A DNA stretch of 64,000 nt from assembly GCA_963580455.1 (NCBI GenBank), contig OY756963.1, forward strand, positions 16,635,555 through 16,699,554, read 5' to 3'. Source of the DNA: Euonymus europaeus. Lineage: Eukaryota; Streptophyta; Magnoliopsida; Celastrales; Celastraceae. Of the stretch, positions 12,436-22,279 are shown in pieces; positions within the stretch are counted from its first letter, which is position 1, and each line of letters begins with the position of its first letter. The notes under the pieces are model-generated. The model saw only the letters and a program-made list of their open reading frames with translations. It did no database searches and had not been told where the DNA came from. A program made the translations under genes and the position numbers.

Positions 12436-13779
12436 TGTTTGATAGGTATGAATATACCTCCTGTTTTTGGTGATAATAACCCTCTATTATCTCATTGATA
12501 TTGTCAATTCGGTACATTTATCTATTATCTTTGATTTTGATAGACAATTGGTGGTGTGGAACAAAAACGTGCCAAATATGGGCAAGATGAGAGCAAGAAT
12601 AAGCCTAAAAATTATCCTGGACGTGATTTATACACGCCTAGGCGGTACGGGCCACGCACGGAACATGGGTGAATGCAAAAATTCAGGAAAACTGCATTTT
12701 CTAGAGCAGCGCCTAGGAGCATTTTCTACACGCCTAGGCCCCCCTGCACAGAATTGGCAGCTTTTATTTCGGGAAAGCCCTAAAAACTGCACACTTCTAA
12801 CTTATCAAACGGCCGTTCCAGGGAGCGAAAAACAGAGGAAAGAAGGAGGATTCAAGGCTTGAAGGAGAGATTCTTCATCTTGGCTTGCATTTCTTCCAAT
12901 TTTGGGTTCTACCAATATGTTTCTCTCTCTTTGTTTGTCTCTTTCTCTCTCTATGAGTAGCTAAAATCTTTATCACCAAGGCTAGGATGAAGCCTTGGGT
13001 TGAATGATGGTTGTATGAATTGATTTGTTTATATGTGAATCTTTTTGGGTATAAATCTTTGGTTTCTATGATTATTGTGGATTCTTCTTACTCTTTGTGC
13101 TTGATCACCACTTAGGGTTTTGAATGGATTTGTTTGATGGATTATGTAGATGGTGAAATATCTATTTAATCATGCTTCTTGAGACCTTAGATTGCAATTG
13201 TTGTTTCCATTAGGTTTGGAACAAGTTTGTATGAATCCTATTTCCATTGAGCTTTCATGAATTCTTATGCATGTCTAGACCAATAAGATGGCTAGAATGT
13301 TGATAGGAAAATCCAACCTATAACAATAAGATGGCTAGTAATTGACATGAGGGAAATTGGCTTAAGTGCGCTAAAACCGACTTAGGTACGGATTCGTTAT
13401 ACCTGGATTGATAAATGTGTGAGTGAATTGGTTGTGTTTGCACATCATTGACCCTTGGTGGATTTCGAAGTCTTGGTGCTTCATTCTTCTACTTGAATTA
13501 ATGGCATTAGTATAACTTATCTAGTGATAAATTGCATTAGCATTTGCATTCTTCAATATAAAAATTCTAAAAACACTTTACTTTTCTTGCTTGCATTCTT
13601 ATTAATTGTAAACCCAATCAACTTGAGCGAAACTTTAATTTCTTGCATTGTCCATAAATATATACAAATAAACATTTGGATCAATTATAACTCTGTCTCT
13701 GTGGATACGATCTCTACTGACTACTTGTGCTATCCCTTCGACTAGTGCACTTGCTAGTAGGGTGTTTTTAAACCCAACA
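12436..13779 (+). repeat. 3' LTR, complete (1,344 bp)
   Basis: It starts TGTTTGATAGG and ends AACCCAACA, so it has TG...CA ends. It follows a purine-rich tract and matches the truncated 5' LTR from 12709 onward. It abuts a Copia gag remnant on the right. Confidence 0.85.
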
Positions 13780-14153
13780 GCTATCAATGTTGCTACTACT
13801 CATAGCATGGTTCATCTAAAAGAAATTCGAATTGGAATAACTTTCAACACAAATCTCATACTACTCCCCAAAACAATGGTGGAGGAGGCTACAAATCTCA
13901 ACAGCACTCTAATGGAGGACATGACTCTCAGAGATATAATGAGCCAAACAACAACAATGGGTTCAGGCAATCACCACACATTATGTGTCAGATATGCAAA
14001 AAGCCTGGACACTCAACTTATGTATGTAGGAAATGAAAGTCCTTTGTGTCTGAGTATGTAACTAGTGCAAACGAGGGCTGAACTACAAAACAGTTTCGTC
14101 AAATAACTGTACAAAAACAGTATACCTTTTCCCCATTAGATTAAATGATACAA
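13780..14153 (+). pseudogene. gag: Old Copia element, piece 1: gag zinc-knuckle region
   Basis: One frame reads a G/N/Q-rich linker and then CQICKKPGHSTYVC, a CX2CX4HX4C zinc knuckle typical of Copia gag, with VSEYVTSANEG after it. In-frame stops and the abrupt left border at the Athila LTR show it is a fragment. The right border with the inserted Helitron is uncertain. Pieces 2 and 3 of what looks like the same element are at 16368-16744 and 21625-21935. Confidence 0.65.
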
Positions 14154-16367
14154 TCTCCACTGTTGAAAAAAATAAACAAAATAAAATTGCAACACATGTA
14201 CCATTACAATCTAATCCCTTTCCATTTCCGTTTCATCTGCATAACCTCTGCCTCTCCATAATTTCTTCTGTCGTTTGACTCTCGTCCGAAATTTTGCAAA
14301 TTACACTAGTGTGAAGCTATCGAAAGTAGCAAAGAAACCTTCAGAGCTTCACCAATTCAAGAGCTCTCACACCTTACTTAGAGATGGAACGCTCTTAACC
14401 TAGCCGAAGGTTTTCCAGACTTCCCTACTCCACCCCAAATAAAAAAACGCCGCAATTTCGGGCATCAATTCCGACTTTGATAAGTACAAGTTGCTCCTTG
14501 TATCCGTTCTATTCCCCCAAAATTGGTTCATACATAGCTTTTCTTAAAATTTTAAACGCTTTGTTTTCAACTTCTGTAATTCAAGTCATGTTCAAGGAAT
14601 TTATGACCACCTGTCCAGAAAAATGAAGGATAAGCATGGTTTGAATGTCGAACCTTCAATTGATATTGCTTTCTATTATGGGCAAACTAAAGCTTTTGCG
14701 GTAATGGTATTTTCGAATACGCATTCTCTTATTGGGTTTCATACCAAATTTGTCTATGTTTAATTGATGATGTAATATTGTTTATCGGGACAGTAATAGA
14801 TAGGGGGATAAGGTTGTGTTGTTTGATCCTTGTTATGAAACATATGAAGCATGCATAAACATGGTTGGAGCAGTCCCTGTAAGTGATTTTGTTTCAATAT
14901 TCTGTCTCAGATTGTTAGTATCAGCAACAATTGCTAGTTGGGTTAGTTGGAAAATTGTTTGTATGACAGGTATATGTGGCACTTGACCCTTCTCTCTGGA
15001 CTTTGGATCAGGACAGATTCATGAAGTCTTTTACTAGCAGAACAAAAGTTGTAGTATTAAACATGTTAGTGAGTTAGAGGTATGGAAAGTTTGAGTTTGG
15101 ATCAGAAGTTAGAAGTCCACATAGATGTGTTATTTTAAAGAGCTAATGGTATGTTGATCATCAGTTCAGTTGACTAGAAGTACAATTGTTTTAATGAGTT
15201 CATTATAATATTTTTGTAGTTAGAAAACTATTAACAATCTTGTCAACCCCCAATGTTTTACATTATGCGGTGATGATGTGTTATGTACATGAATATGGCA
15301 GGACGCATGCAAGACATTTGGAGTAGGTAAGGGCCTAAGGCAAACAATTCATGAGCACCAATCTAACCTTTGAGGTAGAATTGGGGAAGAGAAAGATGAT
15401 TCTCTTTGAAAAAATGAAGCTATTGTTTGGCTTTGTACTTTTAAAATAATTTGTGGGGAATTCAAAGATAGGTGGTAAATGATTGCACAAATTTGCAGAT
15501 TTTAGATATCTAATTTCAATAGGTATTGACATATACTTTACCTGATGTAGTAACTAGTAAATGAAGTCCTAGTGAGCAAATTTCTTGTGACCATAGCATG
15601 GTAATGCACATTTCCAATGATATGTTATGTGTTTGACTAAATCAACTGATATGAAACAATGAAAACACTCCAAGTAATTATATTGCTAGACTAGTACACC
15701 ATGACTGCTTGTTAACTGTAGTAAACATCTTTCTTAATAATTCCATTCATTTTCATGGTGAAAAGAGTCCAGCATACTCTCTTGGGCTAGTTAGCATACT
15801 ATTTATATGGCATTCAGAAAGTAACACTTTGTTCTTATTTTGGGTTGTGTTTGTTCCCCTCAGATGGAGTGATAAAAACTGTTCCGGTTGATATTCACTT
15901 GGATTTTTATGGACCATATTATCTGCTTCACCTAGTCCACTTTGATCTTGGATTTCTTAACAAATCTGTAACTCTCTATTATGATAATTTCAATTAAAGT
16001 AATTTGTAAGAGCTGAAATAAATTTATAAAAGCGGTCAGTATGAGCTATGTTTGTCAACGTTTTCTCTGATCTTGAAGGAGTTCGTAAAATGAGATTGTT
16101 CCTCTATGGAAACGTTTTACTAGTTCATCACATTCTAGTAATCTCATAATTTAACCAAAATAAAAGGGGGATAATAGTCAATTATTGATAAAAACATGGT
16201 TAATCCAATCCTTGTAAATATTAGACATCACATACACATAACAGTCATTTCACAAAAAATCCAATTTTTAAATAAAATAAAAAAGTAAATTGACTAGTCA
16301 ACATTACACGTGTCATAATATCGAGTGGATGGTATATGTACCGTTTATTAAGCCAACGGGACTCTAG
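14154..16367 (+). mobile_element. Non-autonomous Helitron carrying a gene fragment
   Basis: The 3' end is well supported: CCGTT (16341-16345) pairs with AACGG (16355-16359), followed by CTAG at 16364-16367 and T at 16368. The final GACTCTAG is identical to the Helitron end at 5440. The 5' end is a guess: TC at 14154 follows A and begins an AT-rich stretch, but any TC between about 14080 and 14220 is possible. It interrupts an old Copia element between gag and protease. It carries aminotransferase exons at about 14318-15064. 15065-16340 shows no gene. Confidence 0.65.
14318..15064 (+). pseudogene. Class I aminotransferase fragment (four exons) carried by a Helitron
   Basis: Four exon-like blocks with introns retained: about 14318-14489 (ALNLAEGFPDFPTPPQIK then KNAAISGINSDFDKYK), 14586-14706 (HVQGIYDHLSRKMKDKHG and a YYGQTKAFAVM motif), 14794-14878 (FDPCYETYEACINMVG) and 14970-15064 (VYVALDPSLWTLDQDRFMKS). 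They match the N-terminal half of plant PLP-dependent aminotransferases annotated as kynurenine-oxoglutarate transaminase-like. The lysine that binds PLP lies in the missing C-terminal half. TAG at 14379-14381 and a one-base frame error in the third exon break it. GT and AG borders remain, so it was copied as genomic DNA, not as a cDNA. Confidence 0.75.
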
Positions 16368-16744
16368 TAAAGCCCGTGCAAACTATGATACCAGCTAAGT
16401 AGGTTCCACACAACTTCAACAGTGAAACCTTGGTTAGTTGACTCCGGTTCTAGTCATATTATGATAACTGATGTAGGGAATTTGTCTAGTCACTCACAAT
16501 ACGATGGCACATGTGAAGTTAAGATCGGCGATGGCTCAAGTTTGTTGGTAACTCATCAAGGTTCTAGCATTTTACACACACAAAATCAAAAATTTATTCT
16601 TGCAAACACTTTATGAGTACCTGCTCTTAAAAGGAATTTGATTTTTTTTCATCAATTTACAAAATCCAATAATGTTTTTGTTGAATTTCATCATGATGTC
16701 TTTTTTATGAAGCCCTAGAATTCAGGAACTCCTTTGGCTGAAGA
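16368..16744 (+). pseudogene. pol: Old Copia element, piece 2: aspartic protease region
   Basis: The reading WLVDSGSSHIMITDVGNL from about 16428 is the Copia protease active-site region (DSGSS in place of DSGAT or DSGCS). It continues through GDGSSLLVTHQGSS until stops. The piece starts at the T after the Helitron end and stops at the GAAGA target site of the younger Copia (16740-16744). Confidence 0.75.
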
Positions 16745-16933
16745 TTTAAAGGTGTAAAAGCATATGCTTTAGTTGGTCTCTGTAATTATGTTGTCTCCGT
16801 CTAGCTTTAGTACTTTGTAATTATGCTGTTTTCATTCATCATTAGTTCTAGCTTTATTAGCTATATGTATTGTTTTCATAATAATGCTAAGACAGATATT
16901 ATGATAATAGAGTCATTGTCATCAATATCATCA
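16745..16933 (+). repeat. 5' LTR of younger Copia
   Basis: Matches 21437-21624. It starts TTTAAAGG where the 3' copy has TGTAAAGG, and ends ATCATCA. Confidence 0.93.
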
Positions 16934-16950
16934 TGGTATCGGAGTGCTGG
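16934..16950 (+). promoter_or_regulatory. Primer-binding site, initiator tRNA-Met type
   Basis: TGGTATCGGAGTGCTGG follows the 5' LTR directly and resembles the common Copia PBS TGGTATCAGAGC. Confidence 0.8.
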
Positions 16951-17295
16951 AGAAAGTTTCGGTAGAATTTCCTGCTCTCTCTCATCGTAAGTTCCGGCGT
17001 GGCCCTGACTTTCCGGCACCTTCCTTGATCTACCTGTCGATCTCGCAAGTTTCGGCGTTTCTCTTCTCTCCAGCTGTTTGGTGTGGCATTGACTTTTCGT
17101 CGTTGATCTTGCACGGGTTCCGACGTGGCAGTTTCTCTTCTCTCGAGCTATTCGGTTCTCTATTTGAATTATTGGGTTCTGCCTTTTTTGATTGAAGCTG
17201 TTTGACTTTGGTTTCTGGATCTGGTTCCTTGGTTTGTTCATTCTTGTTGCAATAATTTGATCTGTTTTGACTGGTTTATGATCCAGCATTTCACT

Positions 17296-18222
17296 ATGAC
17301 ATCTGATGAAAAGCTACAAGCAATTAGCATTCGATTAAATGCCAGTAATTATTCTTACTGGTCCAGTGTTATGAAGAATTTTTTGTTGGGTCGTGGCAAG
17401 TGGGGATATGTCTCTGGTAAAATTGTTTGTCCATCTGATTCTAATTCTAAGGATTATGAGTCCACTCTTGAGAAATGGCATATGGAGAATGCACAAGTTC
17501 TCGCTTGGCTTCATAATTCTGTTGAACCAAGTATTGGTATGAATTGTTCTAAGCTTGATACTGCCAAGAAGGTTTGGGATTACTTGGCAGGCATGTATTT
17601 GCAGTCTAACTTTGCTAAGCAATATCAACTTGAAATGGAAATTCGGGCTAACAAACAAAATCAGTAGTCTATTCAAGACTTTTACAATCTGATGACAAAT
17701 CTTTGGGATCAGTTGGCTCTTATGAAACCTTCTGAGTTACAAGCTTCAGAAGTTTATGTAAACTTTCGGGAGAAACAGCGATTGGTACAATTTATTATGG
17801 CTCTTCGTGAACAGTTTGAACCTCTCTGTGGTGCTATTCTTCATCGTAGTCCACTTTCTAAAGTGGATGGTGCTGTCCGGGAGCTTATAGCTGAAGAAAC
17901 TCGATTCTCTGTTGGTCAAGTTGCATTACCCGCCCAATCTGTCTATGTCACTCCAACATTATCTAGCCCATTGTTGCCAACTCCTCCTACTCAGCTCTCT
18001 CAACTGACCGGAAAACCCAAGCCTCGTGTGAGTGTTGATGAATGTAGCTTTTGTCATCAAAAGGGCCATTGGAAACATGCCTGCCCCAAACTCCAGAAAA
18101 ATAGCAATGTCTCATCATTTCATAAATCTTCTCGATCATCTCAGCAGCCTCGTACTAATTCCTCTGCATTCATTGCCCCTGCAACGCAACCAGTTATGCC
18201 ATCCACAGTTACTAGTCTATGA
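17296..18222 (+). pseudogene. gag: Copia gag with one in-frame stop
   Basis: From ATG at 17296 the frame reads a Copia capsid: YWSSVMKNFLLGRGKWGYV near the start and CSFCHQKGHWKHAC as a CX2CX4HX4C zinc knuckle near 18045. TAG at 17665-17667 interrupts KQNQ-SIQDFY, where CAG is the likely ancestral codon; the frame continues unshifted to TGA at 18222. The start at 17296 is preferred to 17257 because the capsid homology begins there. The gag resembles that of the gag-only elements at 48423-52706. Confidence 0.85.
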
Positions 18223-18286
18223 TTGAGCAACTACAGTCTTTGCTTGGTTCCTCTACTAGTGATTCTTCTACTGATTCTTTTTAGGT

Positions 18287-20110
18287 TTGTTAGGTTCTCC
18301 TCCTTCAGGTATTACTCCTTCAACTTGGATCTTTGATTCAGGCTGCACTCATCACATGACCCCTCAATTATTTACTTTGCATTCTTGTTCTCCCCCTCGT
18401 TTTTCCATTCAAATAAGCACTGCTAATGGATCATCTACGTCTGTTAAATCTCTTGGTTCTATTTCTCCTACATCGTCATCCTCCTTGTCTATTCCTGATG
18501 TGTATCATGTTCCTGAGTTGTCTGTTAGTTTACTCTCTATTGCTCAATTGTGTGATTCTGGCTTTGATGTTCATTTTTCTTCTTCTGGTTGTGTTGTTCA
18601 GGACTTGAAGTCACAGAGGCAGAATGGGACAGGGCGTAAAGTTAATGATTTGTATGTGTTGGAGCATCTTCAAATCCCTCCTTCACTCACTCGGCTCTCT
18701 GATGTGTCTTTATTTTCCTTAGATGAACAACAATCTCCTTTTTATTTATGGCATGCATGTTTAGGACATCTTTGTAATTCTCATTTGCAAACCTTAGTAT
18801 CTACTGGTACTTTGGGTTCCATTTCTCCTACTGACCTTTCTAGTTGTGAAGGTTGTAAACTTGCTAAGCAATCGGCTCTGTCGTTTCCTAAAAGTACCTC
18901 TACTACTTCTTCTTCTTTTTCGCTTGTTCACACGGATCTTTGGGGTCCTGCTCCTATTTCTACTAAAGGTGGTGCTTTATATTATGTGTCTTTTATTGAT
19001 GATTATAGTCGTTTTTGTTGGGTTTATTTAATGGCTCATAAATCTGAATTTTTCAACATTTGTTGTAATTTCGACTCCATGGTACAAACTCAGTTCTCTA
19101 CTACTATCAAAGTTCTTCGTTCTGACCTTGGTGGTGAATATGTTCTTCATGCATTTTCTGATTTTCTAGATGCTTGTGGGAGTATTCATCAGTTTTCTTG
19201 TTCTGGTACTTCTCAGCAAAATGGTGTTGCAGAACTCAAACACCGTCACATTCTTGACACTGCTCGGTCTCTCCTTTTCACCTCTTCTGTTCCCTCTCAT
19301 TTTTGGGGTGAAGCTGTTCTCACTGCTGTCTACCTCATTAATCGCATGCCTACTCCTCTTCTCTCTCACAAGAGTCCTTATGAGACCCCTTTTGGTACTT
19401 CCCCTAATTATTCTCTTCTTCGTGTTTTTGGTTCTGCTTGTTTTGTGCTTCTTCCTAAGCACACTCGTCACAAACTTAGCCCTCGTACTACCTTGTGTGT
19501 TTTTCTCGGATATGGAATTCATCAAAAAGGTTATCGTTTTTATGATCCTATTTCTCAAAAGTTGTATGTTTCTCGTCATGTTGTTTTTCTTGAACGACTT
19601 CCCTATTTTAAAATTCCCTCTCGCACTCCCTCTACCTCCGTCACTGACCTTGTGTCTATTGATCCATTTCATTTGTCTGACCCTAGTGATGATTATCATT
19701 CTACTATGGACTTGTGTGATTTACCATCAGTCTTTGCTCCTTCTTCGCCTACTCTCCCGCATACCGATTCTGGCAACTTTGATGCATCTCCATCTACCTC
19801 GGTGCCTTCTGCTCCTCTTGAACGAAGATATCCTCTTCGTGTCCGTCGTCTTTTAGTTCGACTTGATTTCGGTAATACTTGTTATTCTCTATCTCACTGA
19901 GCTTTTCTTACCTTTATTCATTCTTACTTTGAACCTCGTTCTTATAAGGATGCTTGTCATGATCCTCATTGGATTTCCGCCATGTAGACTGAATTAGATG
20001 CTCTTCATAAAACTCATACTTGGGATCTAGTTTCTTTACCTGCAAGTAAGCATACTATTGGTTGCAAATGGGTGTATAAGGTTAAAACCAATTCTGATGG
20101 TAATGTTACA
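18287..20110 (+). pseudogene. pol: Copia pol, first part: protease and integrase
   Basis: The protease motif IFDSGCTHHMT lies near 18330. The pre-integrase HHCC region (WHACLGHL and CEGCKLAK) and the integrase core follow, with D in HTDLWGP, D in LRSDLGGEY and E in NGVAELKHRHI (usually AERKHRHI). FGSACFVLLPKH and the integrase C-terminal region are intact. Stops occur at 19898-19900 (TGA) and 19985-19987 (TAG), and reading ends near 20108, where a small deletion and frameshift separate it from RT. Confidence 0.88.
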
Positions 20111-20121
20111 AGGCTCGGTTA

Positions 20122-21421
20122 GTGGCCAAGGGATTTTCTCAAGAGTATGGTATTGATTTTGAGGAAACGTTCTCTCCTGTTGCGAAGATGACTACTATTC
20201 ATACATTGATTTTTGTTGCTGCTATTCGTCATTGGCCTTTGTTTCAGTTGGATGTCAAAAATGCTTTCTTAAATGGTCATATTTATGAGGAAATCTACAT
20301 GCGCCCTCCTCCTGGTTTACCTCATTCTTCTGGCTCCGTATGTCGTTTGCGTCGTGCTCTTTATGGTTTGAAACAAGCTCCACGTGCTTGGTACGATCAC
20401 TTTCAATTTGCTGCTCTTAAGCTTGGCTTTACATGTAGAGCTCATGATTCTGCTCTGTTTGTGCGGTACTCTTCTTCTGGTATGGTCCTCCTTTTGCTCT
20501 ATGTTGATGATATGAATATTACTGGTTCAAATCTACCTGATATTGACGCTGTTAAACGTGATCTGCTGGTTGAATTTGCTATGAAGGACTTAGGTCCTTT
20601 ACGATATTTTCTTGGTATTGAAGTTGCCTCCTCTCCCAAAGGCTATTTACTCTCTCAGTCTAAATATGCTTCTGACTTGCTTCATCGTGCCCAGCTCACC
20701 GATGACAAAGTGGCTCCTACTCCTCTTGAACTAAATGCCAAGTTTCCTGAGTCTGATGGTGTTCCTCTTGATGATCCTACTCTTTACCGGGAGTTGGTTG
20801 GTTGTCTTGTTTATCTCACTGTCACTCGTCCTGATATTGCCTTTGTAGTTCATATTGTTAGTCAATATGTGTGTGCCCCTCACACCACCCATTGGGCTGC
20901 TTTACTTCGTATCTTACGGTATCTTCGCGGCACTATTTTTCAGAGTCTTTTTCTCTCTTCCACTTCATCTTTGCAGCTACGAGCCTATGCTGATGCAGAT
21001 TGGGCTGGTGATGTCAATGATCGCAAGTCCACCTCAGGTCTTTGTATAAGCAGTCTGTTATTGCTCGATCTACTGCTGAAGCAGAATACCTGCCTTGGTT
21101 CATGCGACAGCCAAAGTTGTCTGGCTTCGGTGGCTTTTAACTGACATGGGTGTCTATGTCTTGGATGCCACTCCTCTCCATTGTGACAGCAAGAGTGCTA
21201 TACAAATTGCTCACAACTCCGTTTTTCATGAACGCACCAAACACATTGAGCTTGATTGTCATTTTGTCCATCATCATTTTCGCCGACGGACTATCACCCT
21301 TCCATTTATCTCTTTGGCTTCTCAACTTGCAGATTTCTTTACTAAAAGTCATACTGTTGCTCGATTTCATTTTTTCCTTGACAAACTCTCACTGTTTTCT
21401 CCTGCTGAGTCGTGCGTTTGA
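20122..21421 (+). pseudogene. pol: Copia pol, second part: reverse transcriptase and RNase H
   Basis: RT motifs are well kept: VAKGFSQEYGIDF, QLDVKNAFLNG, YGLKQAPRAWY and the catalytic YVDDM at about 20500. The RNase H domain shows ADADWAGD and DRKSTSG, then a deletion near 21045 removes its middle and shifts the frame. Reading resumes with QSVIARSTAEAEYL in another frame and goes through HIELDCHFV to the stop. A guanine-rich polypurine tract at 21420-21436 follows. The RT domain itself looks intact but cannot be expressed with gag from this copy. Confidence 0.88.
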
Positions 21422-21436
21422 GGGGGGCGGGGGGGT

Positions 21437-21624
21437 TGTAAAGGTGTAAAAGCATATGCTTTAGTTGGTCTCTGTAATTATGTTGTCTCCGTCTAGCTTT
21501 AGTACTTTGTAATTATGTTGTTTTCATTCATCATTAGTTCTAGCTTTATTAGCTATATGTATTGTTTTCATAATAATACTAAGACAGATATTATGGTAAT
21601 AAAGCCGTTGTCATCAATATCATC
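21437..21624 (+). repeat. 3' LTR of younger Copia
   Basis: Starts TGTAAAGG after a G-rich polypurine tract and ends ATCATCA, followed by the GAAGA duplication. Confidence 0.93.
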
Positions 21625-21935
21625 AGAAGAAAGATACACAGAAGAAAGATACACTAATGTGATCTACCAGTTCACCTCACTCAAGCCCCATTATGCCTAC
21701 TCTACTAGATACTTTTCTCAAAAGCCTACTCTTAATTTGTGGCATCACCGACTAGGCACCCATGACATATTACTTTGCATTCTCTGTTAAATTTCGTCCG
21801 TCTTTCTTATGTGAAATAGGAAAAAAATCTTAGATTGTAATGCTTGCAACATCAATAAAAGCCACAAACTTTCTTTTAAATCTTCCACCTTTGTTACTTC
21901 AGCACCTCTCCAGATTCTATTCTCTGATGTATGCC
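21625..21935 (+). pseudogene. pol: Old Copia element, piece 3: pre-integrase region
   Basis: It reads LNLWHHRLGTHD and, after a stop and shift, CNACNINKSHKLSF, the HHCC region before the Copia integrase. It resumes after the younger Copia's duplicated GAAGA, so it continues piece 2. It ends abruptly at about 21935. Confidence 0.7.
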
Positions 21936-22279
21936 TAAGAGCATCTCCAATGCTACAACACTCCAAATTTTCCAGTGCGGTCCCACTTCTATTACAGCAA
22001 AACACGATTTTCAATGCAATCATATCAACAAAACACATATTTCAATACAATTTTTTTCACTTTTCATTTACAAAAACTTCAAATTTCAAGCATCAACACA
22101 ATTTATCTCATACTTTTCTATCACTTTTCACTTTTTGCTCTAACAAACCCATACCATTGTTGTTGCCCACGGCCCAGCGCCGTTTGCCGCTCACGCTACA
22201 GTTTGACAGATTTGAGTCACACCCGCTAAAGCCCAGTTCCTCTTGACCCGCTAACCCAGAATACCTGGGAATTCAAAAA
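21936..22279 (+). other. Upstream region of the WEX gene
   Basis: It opens with GAGCATCTCCAATGC, a start seen in many plant MITE-like repeats, but no matching inverted end was found. The rest is AT-rich and then CG-richer towards the ATG at 22280, as expected for a 5' flank and leader. No clear TATA box was assigned. Confidence 0.4.

Larger units (their letters stand above)
6946..13779 (+). mobile_element. Athila-like Ty3/Gypsy LTR retrotransposon, internally deleted
   Basis: The order is a truncated 5' LTR (6946-8018), a primer-binding site (8025-8042), broken gag (8333-10015), a protease region, a short pol tail, a long non-coding 3' region (11410-12435) and a complete 3' LTR (12436-13779). 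Reverse transcriptase, RNase H and integrase are missing: reading passes from the segment just before RT (ALLGTSKTLPIII near 10730) to the last pol segment (VNGHRVK near 10870), so an internal deletion is inferred. The tRNA-Asp-type PBS and the LDLGASVNIMP protease motif point to the Athila lineage. It could move only with proteins from another copy. The right flank is an old Copia gag; the left flank is lost. Confidence 0.85.
16745..21624 (+). mobile_element. Ty1/Copia LTR retrotransposon, nearly full length, degraded
   Basis: LTRs of 189 bp (16745-16933) and 188 bp (21437-21624) flank gag and pol. The target duplication GAAGA is seen at 16740-16744 and 21625-21629. The LTRs differ at about seven positions (about 4 percent), including TG changed to TT at the start of the 5' copy. 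The domain order protease, integrase, RT, RNase H is Copia type. Several stops and deletions make it non-autonomous. It is inserted in an older Copia. Confidence 0.95.

Noticed and set aside
19166..19856. Two long ORFs (177 codons minus, 228 codons plus) over the Copia integrase
   Set aside because: They are other-frame readings of the well-supported integrase frame; the plus one is a run of hydrophobic residues from TTC/CTT-rich DNA.
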